DNA of 64,000 nucleotides from Thermotoga neapolitana DSM 4359 (lineage in GTDB: Bacteria > Thermotogota > Thermotogae > Thermotogales > Thermotogaceae), in NCBI RefSeq assembly GCF_000018945.1, contig NC_011978.1, positions 1,024,729-1,088,728 of the forward strand, read 5' to 3'. The notes beneath the pieces are model-generated. The model ran no database searches. It saw nothing but the letters and a program-made list of their open reading frames with translations, and had not been told where the DNA came from. The translations under genes and the position numbers were made by a program. Below, piece after piece: positions 12,199-26,920 of the stretch; positions within the stretch are counted from its first letter, which is position 1, and each line of letters starts with the position of its first letter.

Positions 12199-12207
12199 AT
12201 TATACCA
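12199..12207 (-). promoter_or_regulatory. Extended -10 promoter for the chemoreceptor gene
   Basis: On the minus strand TGGTATAAT (12207-12199) is a perfect -10 hexamer with the TGn extension and no clear -35. It lies about 57 bases before the ATG at 12142, directly after the rex terminator. Confidence 0.6.
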
Positions 12208-12234
12208 CAAAAGAGGGGGCTGTTCCCCCTCTTT
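12206..12234 (-). terminator. Terminator of the hydrogenase-rex operon
   Basis: A ten-pair stem, AAAGAGGGGG (12210-12219) with CCCCCTCTTT (12225-12234), and a five-base loop. It lies 20 bases after the rex stop. The minus-strand RNA ends in UUUU. Confidence 0.75.
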
Positions 12235-12252
12235 GATCGCTCGAAAATGCGG

Positions 12253-17177
<4,925 letters not shown>

Positions 17178-18317
17178 CTAACAGTATTGAACGTTCACTA
17201 TTTTTCCTCTTTCCTGAAGGATGTGAGCGATATCCTTCACCAGTCTGAACTTCAGGGATATGTCGTGACTGAACAGTGGATTTTGATGAGCCGGGTTTAT
17301 CGCCCTTCCAACGAAGAAATTGATCTCATCGGCCTCCAGAAGGTTTTTCACGATGAATTTCGCTCCGTACCCCATCTCTTCGGATTGTCCCTCAAGGTAT
17401 CTGAACACCTGAGTCAGCGTGACGATCCCCTCTGTTAGAAGATCGATTCCCTCCATGTATCCAACGGGTGGAGAGTTCTCTGAGAACGTGTAAAGATCTA
17501 TCTCCACCTTCTTTCCAGTGACTCTTTCGAATATCTGACCCGTGGTACCACCACACACGATCTTTTTCCCGGGAAGACTCAGGAATTTTTTCACGTACTC
17601 TTCATCTTTTTCCTTCCTCTCAGGTGGTCCAACAAACAGGTTCAGAATGCGCTTTTCACGAAAGTTCAAACAGGCAACGAGTGTGTCGTCTCCCTTCACA
17701 TCTCTGTCCAGTTTCTCTGCAAGCCTCACAAAGTGTCTGACGATATCTTCGGGAGGAACATGGTTTCTGAGAAGGTGTCTTATTTCGCCCTCGATGTTTT
17801 CAACTCCAAAACCTAAGGGAAAAAGCTCCGTTCCCATTCCCGCCTGTGAGAGTCCATCTGTTGCAAGAAAAAGTATCATTCCTTCCTCAGGATGGAATTC
17901 CCAGATGGAAATTTGTCTTCCCTCTATGTTGATGCTCTTCTTTTCTGGATGAATCCGTCTGTTCTTCCTGAAAAGCATCACCACGGGAAACTCGTACTCC
18001 ACCACGGTACAGATTTCGTTCTTGAAATCACACACCACGGAGCACAGGTTGGAGTAACTGATTCCCCTCACCCTGCAAACAGGAAGCGTGGCGAGAATCG
18101 TTCTGAAGACATCTGTCACAGCAAGACCGTTCGCCAGCATGGTTGTTGCAATGGTTGAGGTAAGGGTTGAAAGAATGCTCGCCTTTATACCGCTTCCAAG
18201 TCCATCGGAGATGCTGACCACGATTTTTTCACTCTCTTTTTTCACCCTGATCGAGTCTCCACAGACTTCCTCACCCTTTTTGTTCTTCGAGGCGAAGAAC
18301 ACATCACAGGTCAGCAT
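17178..18317 (-). CDS. SpoIIE/PP2C-family protein phosphatase of the hydrogenase operon
   Basis: A 379-residue protein whose first half is a PP2C/SpoIIE serine phosphatase: VSISDGLGSGIKASILSTLT, MILFLATDGLSQAGM and GDDTLVAC supply the metal-binding aspartates. The second half (from about residue 215) is an extra domain with KIVCGGTTGQIFERVTGKK that I do not recognise as catalytic. The gene overlaps hydS by 14 bases and precedes hydC by three. Together with HydS it probably forms a signalling branch controlling hydrogenase level; its protein target is unknown. Confidence 0.8.
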   Translation of the reverse strand: MLTCDVFFASKNKKGEEVCGDSIRVKKESEKIVVSISDGLGSGIKASILSTLTSTIATTMLANGLAVTDVFRTILATLPVCRVRGISYSNLCSVVCDFKNEICTVVEYEFPVVMLFRKNRRIHPEKKSINIEGRQISIWEFHPEEGMILFLATDGLSQAGMGTELFPLGFGVENIEGEIRHLLRNHVPPEDIVRHFVRLAEKLDRDVKGDDTLVACLNFREKRILNLFVGPPERKEKDEEYVKKFLSLPGKKIVCGGTTGQIFERVTGKKVEIDLYTFSENSPPVGYMEGIDLLTEGIVTLTQVFRYLEGQSEEMGYGAKFIVKNLLEADEINFFVGRAINPAHQNPLFSHDISLKFRLVKDIAHILQERGKIVNVQYC

Positions 18318-19869
18318 CGTTTCCCCCCATGAACATCTTCAGTTCCAGGAAACTGCTCTTTGTCTCTGCAATCGATTCACCGAGAATACCGGCTATTTCC
18401 TGAGCGATTCTCATCTGTTTGTTCAGCATCTCCTCGACCTTTTTGAGCGTCTCCTGTTTCAGTCTGTTGAGTTCTTCGTCTTTTAACTTCTCCTGGGTGA
18501 CATCCACAAGCATGAGAACCTCTTCTCCTTCCTCGAGTGAAAATCTCTTCACGAAGAAGAATCTTTTATCGTCAAGTGACAGCATGTTCCCCACCATGTT
18601 CATCGCTTTTGTCAGTATTTCCGGGTCACTTCCTGCCAGATCTCCCGCCAGCTTGTTTCTGTAGATCACCTTTCCTTCCTTAAGAACGAAGACGGCGTTG
18701 GGAGACTCTTCGACAACCCTGTAACTGGATGACCTCACCAGATCCAGAAGGTACACAAAGCACATCTCCTTTTCTGCCTTTCCAAGGACGACCGCTTTCG
18801 CTTTCTCACGGCACGAATCGTATCCGCAGGCACCACAGTTCAGTTCCTTTTTTGGGTCGTCTTTTCCGGTCGACACGAGAACTTTTTTGATCTCCTCTTC
18901 AGGAACGTCTACACTTTTGGATCTGTTCCTGAAGGGCCTGAATGTTTCTATTTCGAAGAAATCTATCTTCGGTTCTTCTGGAAGCTTCTTTTGCCACTCA
19001 AGGATCCTGTCTTTTCCTGCACCCTTCTTTTTCATCACGGGGCCGTTCAGACAGCTTCCATAGCAGGCAGATGCCTCGATGAAAACATTTCTGTATTCGT
19101 CGATTCGGGAAAAGACTTTCATCAGGTTTTCTATCCCTTCCACCACCATCTTTTTCTCCCAGGGGATGGAGACGGTGTAGTTGATTCCATCCGTTGTCGG
19201 GAAAAATCTTGCCCTGCTTGGATACGGAGGATCGGGGAGTGTCTCTTTTGCCTGTGTTTCATCGATGATTTCTTCGAGTTCTTCGAACGTGAGGACGATA
19301 TCCACGAGGCTGCTCTCTTCTTTCTTTGCTATACAGGGCCCCACGAAGACAACAGGAAAGTCTCCATAGCGCTTTTTCAGAAACTTTGCGTGGGCCATGA
19401 GAGGGGAGTCAACCGGTGTCAGATACTTCAGAACATGCGGGAAGTGTTTTTCTGCAAGGTTTACGACCACAGGACACGCCGCTGTCACAACGGGGGCATC
19501 ACTTTTTTCAAAGACCTCGGTGTACCTTCTTGAGACGATCTCTGCCCCAACGGCCGTTTCCTGAACGACCATGGCTCCCATCTTTTTGAGGGATCCAATC
19601 GCCTTCAGTGGATTTTCGAAGTAGGCAAAAAACGAAGGTGCGATGGAAGCAAGAAACGGTTTTTGAAGATTCAAAAGTTTCTCCGTGTCTTTTCTGTAGA
19701 TTCTTGCACTCTGGGGACAGACCTCCAGACACGTTCCACAGAATATGCACTCTTCCACCACCACGGTGGATTTACCGGATCTGAAAGAAACCGCCTTGAC
19801 AGGACAGTTTCTCAGACACTTGTAACAGTACCTGCAATCCGTTTCTTTTGAGAATATAAGTTCAGGCAC
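18304..19869 (-). CDS. hydS: Putative sensory [FeFe]-hydrogenase with PAS domain (HydS)
   Basis: A 521-residue hydrogenase-like protein with two N-terminal [4Fe-4S] motifs (CRYCYKCLRNCPVKAV; CIFCGTCLEVCPQSA), an H-cluster domain, a further cluster domain (CGACGYDSC) and a PAS domain from about residue 395. The active-site loops differ from HydA. L1 reads TAACPVV, keeping the cluster ligand but replacing the proton-transfer cysteine with Ala. L2 reads GPCIAKKEE and L3 ACYGSCLNGP. Such changes are known from T. maritima HydS, a putative H2 sensor of low activity. It is co-transcribed with a phosphatase, fitting a sensor role. Confidence 0.9.
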   Translation of the reverse strand: MPELIFSKETDCRYCYKCLRNCPVKAVSFRSGKSTVVVEECIFCGTCLEVCPQSARIYRKDTEKLLNLQKPFLASIAPSFFAYFENPLKAIGSLKKMGAMVVQETAVGAEIVSRRYTEVFEKSDAPVVTAACPVVVNLAEKHFPHVLKYLTPVDSPLMAHAKFLKKRYGDFPVVFVGPCIAKKEESSLVDIVLTFEELEEIIDETQAKETLPDPPYPSRARFFPTTDGINYTVSIPWEKKMVVEGIENLMKVFSRIDEYRNVFIEASACYGSCLNGPVMKKKGAGKDRILEWQKKLPEEPKIDFFEIETFRPFRNRSKSVDVPEEEIKKVLVSTGKDDPKKELNCGACGYDSCREKAKAVVLGKAEKEMCFVYLLDLVRSSSYRVVEESPNAVFVLKEGKVIYRNKLAGDLAGSDPEILTKAMNMVGNMLSLDDKRFFFVKRFSLEEGEEVLMLVDVTQEKLKDEELNRLKQETLKKVEEMLNKQMRIAQEIAGILGESIAETKSSFLELKMFMGGNDADL

Positions 19870-20089
19870 TCTGAAGCACCTTCTTTACCAGTTCCTCCAC
19901 GTTTTCAGGGGACACCCCTGTGAACAGACGCCCGTCTATTTCAACACAGATTCCCTGAGAACACCTTCCAAAGCAGAGAGAACCGTAGAGTTTGAAGTTG
20001 TAGTCCTTCTGAAGTTCCCTGAGTTTTTCAACTACCCGGTAGGAACCTTTCAGGTAACAGGAACTTCCCATACAAACCCGGATTGTCAT
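19862..20089 (-). CDS. Small [2Fe-2S] thioredoxin-like ferredoxin
   Basis: A 75-residue protein similar to the C-terminal [2Fe-2S] domain of HydA and to HydC. It has VCMGSSCYLKGSY and SLCFGRCSQGICVEIDG, giving the C-x4-C ... C-x3-C pattern. It overlaps the hydS start by eight bases and is the first gene of the operon. It probably delivers electrons to or from HydS or the hydrogenase; no partner is proven by sequence. Confidence 0.85.
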   Translation of the reverse strand: MTIRVCMGSSCYLKGSYRVVEKLRELQKDYNFKLYGSLCFGRCSQGICVEIDGRLFTGVSPENVEELVKKVLQSA

Positions 20090-20109
20090 CGGTTGTTTTC
20101 CTCCAATAT

Positions 20110-20125
20110 CGTGAACCTTTTCACG
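20110..20125 (-). promoter_or_regulatory. Rex-like palindromic operator of the hydrogenase operon
   Basis: CGTGAA-4-TTCACG is a perfect 16-base dyad 21-36 bases upstream of the first gene. A TTGACT -35-like box is at 20158-20153 on minus, so the dyad lies at or just after the start of transcription. Rex sites have the general form TTGTGA-n6-TCACAA; this is close, and rex itself is the last gene of the operon. Confidence 0.55.
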
Positions 20126-20263
20126 TTATATTTTTCACTATTTTTCGACAAAAGTCAAGGGAGTACACCATGTTGTTACTGTATTCACAAGAAAAGTAAA
20201 CACCGCGCGCTTCAGATTTTTAATCTTTATGAAAAGCAATAGAAATATATGATTGTCAAAATG

Positions 20264-20272
20264 TGGTATAAT
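20264..20272 (+). promoter_or_regulatory. Extended -10 promoter for the inositol-phosphate operon
   Basis: TGGTATAAT at 20264-20272 is a perfect -10 with TGn extension. The leader to ATG 20362 is about 80 bases and ends with ACAGGAGGTGAAGGTAC. The rest of 20159-20263 shows no gene. Confidence 0.6.
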
Positions 20273-20361
20273 AGAATCGGCTACTGCTACAAACTTCCTC
20301 CACCACAATTTCTTTCCTGAAACAACCCCTCGATGAAAAATCTGACAGGAGGTGAAGGTAC

Positions 20362-21510
20362 ATGGTCAAAGTCCTGATTCTTGGTCAGGGCTACGTTGCC
20401 AGCACCTTCGTTGCAGGTCTTGAAAAACTCAAGAAGGGAGAGATCGAACCTTACGGTGTGCCGCTTGCAGGAGAACTTCCGATCGACTTCAAAGATATCA
20501 GGATCGTGGGAAGCTACGACGTGGACAGGGCAAAGATTGGAAAGAAACTGAGTGAAGTGGTCAGTCAGTACTGGTGTGATGTGAACTCTCTGTCCGATGA
20601 TCCCGTCGTTTCCACGGGAGTACACCTTGGAAGCGTGAAGAACCTTCCCATCGAAGCAGAAGGACTCGAAGACAGCATGACCCTGAAAGAGGCCATTGAA
20701 AGGCTCGTCGATGAGTGGTCTAAACTCGACCCTGACGTGATAGTGAACACCTGTACCACCGAAGCGTTCAAGCCTTTCGGAAACAAGGAAGAACTGCTCA
20801 AAGCCATAGAAAACAACGATAAAGAAAGGCTCACAGCCACACAGGTGTACGCCTACGCGGCAACGTTGTATGCGAAAAAACGCGGTGGAGCAGCCTTTGT
20901 GAACGTGATACCGACTTACATAGCGAACGATCCGGCTTTCGTCGAACTCGCAAAAGGGAACAATCTTGTGGTCTTTGGAGACGATGGAGCAACGGGTGCG
21001 ACCCCATTCACGGCAGACGTGTTGAGCCATCTTGCCCAGAGGAACAGGTATGTCAAAGATGTCGCACAGTTCAACATAGGTGGAAACATGGACTTTCTTG
21101 CACTCACCGATGAAGGAAAGAACAAGAGTAAAGAGTTCACAAAGTCCAGTATCGTGAAAGACATCCTCGGTTACGATGCACCGCACTACATAAAACCAAC
21201 GGGCTATCTTGAACCCCTCGGAGACAAAAAGTTCATAGCGATCCACATTGAGTACACGAGTTTCAACGGTGCAACCGATGAACTCATGATAAGCGGAAGG
21301 ATCAACGACAGTCCAGCCCTTGGAGGTCTTCTTGTGGATCTTGTAAGACTCGGAAAGATCGCCCTCAACAGGAAAGAGTACGGAACAGTCTATCCTGTGA
21401 ACGCCTTCTACATGAAGAATCCCGGTCCATTTGAAGGAAAGAACATACCGAGGATCATCGCGTACGAGAAGATGAGGATCTGGGCGGGACTGAAACCAAA
21501 ATGGCTGTGA
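20362..21510 (+). CDS. ino1: myo-Inositol-1-phosphate synthase
   Basis: Converts glucose-6-phosphate to L-myo-inositol-1-phosphate with NAD, the first step to di-myo-inositol phosphate, a heat-protective solute of hyperthermophiles. At 382 residues it is the short prokaryotic/archaeal type. It begins with an NAD-binding turn (KVLILGQGYVASTFVAGL) and contains CTTEAF, FGDDGATGATPFTADVLSHL and NIGGNMDFLALTD, all conserved in the family. The two following genes complete the pathway. Confidence 0.95.
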   Translation: MVKVLILGQGYVASTFVAGLEKLKKGEIEPYGVPLAGELPIDFKDIRIVGSYDVDRAKIGKKLSEVVSQYWCDVNSLSDDPVVSTGVHLGSVKNLPIEAEGLEDSMTLKEAIERLVDEWSKLDPDVIVNTCTTEAFKPFGNKEELLKAIENNDKERLTATQVYAYAATLYAKKRGGAAFVNVIPTYIANDPAFVELAKGNNLVVFGDDGATGATPFTADVLSHLAQRNRYVKDVAQFNIGGNMDFLALTDEGKNKSKEFTKSSIVKDILGYDAPHYIKPTGYLEPLGDKKFIAIHIEYTSFNGATDELMISGRINDSPALGGLLVDLVRLGKIALNRKEYGTVYPVNAFYMKNPGPFEGKNIPRIIAYEKMRIWAGLKPKWL

Positions 21511-21530
21511 GGGGCTTTCGCCCCTCTTTC
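21509..21530 (+). terminator. Hairpin after ino1
   Basis: GAGGGGC (21509-21515) pairs with GCCCCTC (21520-21526) around TTTC, followed by TTTCTCTTTC. It is 15 bases before the IPCT ribosome site, so it may only reduce downstream expression. Confidence 0.5.
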
Positions 21531-21550
21531 TCTTTCATGGAGGTGATGCG

Positions 21551-22279
21551 GTGAAAGAAGCGGTCGTACTGGCATCGGGTGTGGGAAAAAGGCTGAGGAC
21601 GGTCACTGGAGAAATTCCCAAAGTTTTCTATAGATTCAACGGCTGTGAACTGGTGAAATATCCGATGATCTCTCTGATGAAAAACGGTGTCGAGAGGTTC
21701 GTGATGGTTGTATCTGAAGGATACGAAGACTATGGTAGGAAAGTTCTGAAAGATCTCGGTGTGGAAGGTGTTGTGATAGAAAACAGCAGGGTTGAACTTG
21801 GGAACGCTTATTCTTTCTTTCTGACCGAGCCCCACGTGAAGAGCGAGAGGTTTTTTCTCTCCTGTGGTGACTCGATTTTTCCACCGGAGGCGCTGAAGAA
21901 CGCCTTCGATGAGGATGAGTTTCACATAAAACTGGGTGTGAGCAAAAGAAAAGACCTGATAGATCCTCAGGAAGCAAGCAAAGTACTCGTTGATGAAAAT
22001 GACCGCATCATCAGAATAGGGAAGAAAATCGATGAGTACAACTACTTCGATACAGGTGTTTTCGTTGTGACGAAAAAGGTCTATCAACTCAGGGATGTCT
22101 TTTCATGGTCGAAGGAGATTTCCCTGTACCATGTTCTGCAGAAGGCCGTCGATCTTGGAATGATTGTGAAGGTGTTTGATTTTGAGGATGCACCGTGGAC
22201 GGAGATAGACTCACCGGAGGATCTGAACGAAAAGGTGTACGAACTGATGGAAAGGATAAAGGAGGGGATACCATGCTGA
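21551..22279 (+). CDS. CTP:inositol-1-phosphate cytidylyltransferase
   Basis: A 242-residue nucleotidyltransferase. VVLASGVGKRLRTVTGEIPK is the NTP-binding signature; FFLSCGDSIFPPEAL carries the metal-binding Asp. Context assigns the substrate: it lies between ino1 and a CDP-alcohol phosphotransferase, the order of the di-myo-inositol phosphate pathway, where CDP-inositol is made from CTP and inositol-1-phosphate. It starts at GTG 21551 after GGAGGTGATGCG. The end overlaps the next gene by seven bases. Confidence 0.88.
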   Translation: MKEAVVLASGVGKRLRTVTGEIPKVFYRFNGCELVKYPMISLMKNGVERFVMVVSEGYEDYGRKVLKDLGVEGVVIENSRVELGNAYSFFLTEPHVKSERFFLSCGDSIFPPEALKNAFDEDEFHIKLGVSKRKDLIDPQEASKVLVDENDRIIRIGKKIDEYNYFDTGVFVVTKKVYQLRDVFSWSKEISLYHVLQKAVDLGMIVKVFDFEDAPWTEIDSPEDLNEKVYELMERIKEGIPC

Positions 22280-22890
22280 GAAAGACCACAGATGGATGGA
22301 TTTCCTCCCTCCTGAACAGAAGAATCTCCACAAGGATAACGAATTTCATCCTGAAAAGGAACTGGAACGTAACACCAAACCAAATGTCTTTCGTCAGTTT
22401 TCTAATTGGAATGATCGCTTTTCCGTTCTATCTGATCAAAATGCCGTGGCTTGCGGCGATCTTCATTCAGATCTCTTCCATTCTAGACGGGGTCGATGGA
22501 GAAATCGCCCGTGCCAGAAACATGAGTTCAAACTGGGGGGCCTTCTTCGATACCATGCTCGACAGGTTCGTCGATATTTTTGCTGTTCTCGGCGTTTCAA
22601 TTTACGGGTATCTTGAAGGGGGTCTTTCCTTTTCTCTTCTTCTCTGGTCGATTCTTTCCGTCAGTGGATCTTTGATGGTGAGCTATCTTCACAGTGTTGG
22701 GAAGGTGTTCGGTACGCACCCTGCGCTGGTGGGGAAACTCTCTGGTTTTGCCTCAAGGGACGTCAGATTGTTTGTGATCTTCGTCTTTTCGCTGTTTGGA
22801 ATGTATCTTCCTGCCCTTGTCTTTGTCTCTGTGTTGTCTTATGTTTACATTACAGTAAAGTTTGTGGAACTTCTGGTACTGAACAGGTGA
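22273..22890 (+). CDS. Di-myo-inositol-phosphate phosphate synthase (CDP-alcohol phosphotransferase)
   Basis: A 205-residue integral membrane enzyme that couples CDP-inositol with inositol-1-phosphate. The family motif is intact at DGEIARARNMSSNWGAFFDT and the following MLDR, i.e. D-G-x2-A-R-x8-G-x3-D-x3-D. Four to six membrane helices follow (for example FPFYLIKMPWLAAIFIQIS, LFVIFVFSLFGMYLPALVFV). ATG 22273 has GGAGGGG upstream. In some archaea this enzyme is fused to IPCT; here they are separate and overlapping. Confidence 0.88.
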   Translation: MLRKTTDGWISSLLNRRISTRITNFILKRNWNVTPNQMSFVSFLIGMIAFPFYLIKMPWLAAIFIQISSILDGVDGEIARARNMSSNWGAFFDTMLDRFVDIFAVLGVSIYGYLEGGLSFSLLLWSILSVSGSLMVSYLHSVGKVFGTHPALVGKLSGFASRDVRLFVIFVFSLFGMYLPALVFVSVLSYVYITVKFVELLVLNR

Positions 22891-22916
22891 TCTGGTGCTA
22901 AACTCTTCTTGAGGTG

Positions 22917-23654
22917 ATGAAGGTGCTGGAACTCGTCGATATCTGGTATGAAGTGGAAGGAAAGACCATTCTGAGGGAGATAAACGCCCGTTTTGAAGAG
23001 AAAAAGGTTTACTCCATTCTTGGAACCAACGGTGCAGGAAAGAGCACCCTCGCTTATCTCATCATGGGACTTGAGGGATACAGACCCACAAGAGGAAAGA
23101 TCCTTCTCGACGGGGAGGATATAACAAACCTTTCCGTGACGGAAAGAGCCAGAAGGGGCATCACCCTCATGTGGCAGGAACCCGCTCGTTTCACGGGAAT
23201 AAAAATCAGAGACTATCTGACGCTCGGTGGGAAGAGAAAGGTTTCAGAGGATGAACTCGAAAGAGTGCTTGAAACGGTGGGGTTGAACCCTCTTCTTTAT
23301 CTGGAAAGAAACGTCGATGAGAAACTGAGCGGTGGCGAAAGAAAGAGAGTGGAACTTGCCAGCATCCTCCTCATGAAACCCAGGTACACCATCCTGGACG
23401 AGCCAGATTCAGGAATAGACATCATGAGCCTTGAGATGATAGAAAGGGTCCTTTCCGAACTTGTGAGTGCGGGTGGTTCTGTGATTCTCGTCACCCACAG
23501 AGAAGAGATTGCCCTGGAAAGCGATTATGCCTTCCTCATCTGCCATGGAACCATTCTGAAAGAAGGAGATCCGTCAACGATCGTTCAGTTCTACAAAAAC
23601 AGCTGTGACAAGTGTGATCACCCGAACGAGCCGCAAGAGGAGATGATCGGATGA
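22917..23654 (+). CDS. SufC-like ABC ATPase
   Basis: A 245-residue ABC ATPase. Walker A is GTNGAGKST, the signature motif is KLSGGERKRVELASILL, Walker B is YTILDEPDSGIDIM and the H-loop is VTHREE. The SufC-type variant of the signature and the SufB/D-like partner overlapping by four bases mark it as an Fe-S assembly ATPase rather than a transporter. The start is uncertain: ATG 22917 is used here, but GTG 22923 has better spacing to GAGG at 22911-22914. Confidence 0.85.
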   Translation: MKVLELVDIWYEVEGKTILREINARFEEKKVYSILGTNGAGKSTLAYLIMGLEGYRPTRGKILLDGEDITNLSVTERARRGITLMWQEPARFTGIKIRDYLTLGGKRKVSEDELERVLETVGLNPLLYLERNVDEKLSGGERKRVELASILLMKPRYTILDEPDSGIDIMSLEMIERVLSELVSAGGSVILVTHREEIALESDYAFLICHGTILKEGDPSTIVQFYKNSCDKCDHPNEPQEEMIG

Positions 23655-24607
23655 TAGTCAAAGACTACAGAAAGGAATTCGAAGCGCTGGCAAAAGCCTA
23701 CGAAAAGGCAGGAGGGGACGTTTCTAAATTTCTCGACAGAAGGATCGCATCGATAATAATAAGCGGTGATAAGGTCATAGGTCTGAACGGTGTCGAGGGA
23801 GTGGAACTCACACCACATCGGATAGAAAACGGCGTACAGGTTGACATGAGAATAAAAGAGGGTGTGGTGGTGGAGTATCCCGTTCACGTGTGCACAGGGT
23901 ACCTCGAGAAAAAGGGCCTTCAGCGGGTGATCTTCAACATAAAACTGGAAAGAGGTGCGAAGGCGATCTTTGTGGCCCACTGCGTCTTTCCCTGGACGGA
24001 GGATTTCACTCACGATGCGCTGATGAACGTGGAACTGGAAGAAGGAGCCTGGATGGAGTACCACGACGAGCACATGCACAGCGAAACGGGATCCATAAAC
24101 CTGATCACAAGATCGATAGCAGAAGTTGGAGAGGGTGCCGTTTACCGGAACACGTTCACTCTGGTGAAAACCAGGATAGGGACTTTGAGGGTGTTCATGG
24201 ACGCCGAGCTGGAAAGGGATGCAGTAGGAGAGCTCTACACGAAAGTAAAGGCAATCGAAGACGACGATGTAGAGGTGAAGGAGATACTGAGATTGAACGG
24301 AAAAGGAGCAAGGGGTCTTGCCAAAACAAACGCGGTTGCACTGGACAGATCGAGGGTTTCTGTTGTGAACGAAGTCTATGGAAACGCTCCTCACACCAGA
24401 GGACACGTGGAATGTCTTGAGATCACGAAAGGAGATGCGGTGGATGTGAGAGCCCTTCCGGTCCTTGTGGTGAAAAACGACACCTCTGAACTCACCCATG
24501 AAGCCTCGATAGGAAGGGTGAACGCAAAACAGCTCGAGACACTCATGGCGAAGGGCCTCACAGAGGAAGAAGCAACGGAGATGATCATAAAAGGTGTTTT
24601 GACATAA
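23651..24607 (+). CDS. SufB/SufD-like Fe-S cluster scaffold
   Basis: A 318-residue protein of the SufB/SufD beta-helix family, shorter than classical SufB (about 470 residues). RGHVECLEITKGDAVDVRAL and the end EASIGRVNAKQLETLMAKGL match the conserved SufB/D core, including the C-terminal interface for SufC. With the ATPase it forms a two-gene minimal SUF-like system, as in many anaerobes and archaea, thought to build or carry [4Fe-4S] clusters. No cysteine desulphurase or SufU is adjacent. The stop lies inside the tRNA-Val promoter. Confidence 0.85.
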   Translation: MIVKDYRKEFEALAKAYEKAGGDVSKFLDRRIASIIISGDKVIGLNGVEGVELTPHRIENGVQVDMRIKEGVVVEYPVHVCTGYLEKKGLQRVIFNIKLERGAKAIFVAHCVFPWTEDFTHDALMNVELEEGAWMEYHDEHMHSETGSINLITRSIAEVGEGAVYRNTFTLVKTRIGTLRVFMDAELERDAVGELYTKVKAIEDDDVEVKEILRLNGKGARGLAKTNAVALDRSRVSVVNEVYGNAPHTRGHVECLEITKGDAVDVRALPVLVVKNDTSELTHEASIGRVNAKQLETLMAKGLTEEEATEMIIKGVLT

Positions 24608-24627
24608 TGGAGATTTTGTTGTAAAAT
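24599..24627 (+). promoter_or_regulatory. Strong promoter for tRNA-Val
   Basis: A consensus TTGACA (24599-24604) and TAAAAT (24622-24627) with 17-base spacing. The -35 overlaps the last codons and stop of the SufB-like gene. Confidence 0.85.
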
Positions 24628-24639
24628 CCATAGACGGAT

Positions 24640-24714
24640 GGGTGCGTAGCTCAGTGGGAGAGCGCTTCCCTCACGAGGAAGAGGTCGCAGGTTCGAGTCC
24701 TGCCGCACCCACCA
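24640..24714 (+). tRNA. tRNA-Val (CAC)
   Basis: The cloverleaf is complete: acceptor GGGTGCG/CGCACCC, D arm GCTC/GAGC, anticodon stem CTTCC/GGAAG with loop CTCACGA, T arm GCAGG/CCTGC with TTCGAGT, and encoded CCA. The anticodon CAC reads GUG valine codons. Confidence 0.96.
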
Positions 24715-24717
24715 GAA

Positions 24718-24748
24718 GGCTCCCTCTAAGGGAGCCGTTAGTTTTTTT
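24718..24748 (+). terminator. Terminator after tRNA-Val
   Basis: GGCTCCC (24718-24724) pairs with GGGAGCC (24730-24736), loop TCTAA, then GTTAG and seven T. Confidence 0.88.
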
Positions 24749-24764
24749 GGAGGGAGGGATCGAA

Positions 24765-26844
<2,080 letters not shown>

Positions 26845-26864
26845 GCAGGAGCAATTAAAAATTG

Positions 26865-26893
26865 TTGAGAACATTCACTCGTTATGCTAAAAT
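26865..26893 (+). promoter_or_regulatory. Promoter of the first Pel cassette
   Basis: TTGAGA (26865-26870) and TAAAAT (26888-26893) are separated by 17 bases, about 28 bases upstream of pelG1. Confidence 0.7.
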
Positions 26894-26920
26894 ATACAAA
26901 AACTACAGGGGTAATCGGGA

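Noticed and set aside
20287-21246. 319-residue open frame antisense to ino1
   Set aside because: It mirrors the codon pattern of a very well supported gene, has no ribosome site and gives no recognisable protein.
23618-24631. 337-residue open frame antisense to the SufB-like gene
   Set aside because: Shadow of a conserved gene; composition rich in His, Phe and Cys is typical of antisense readings here.
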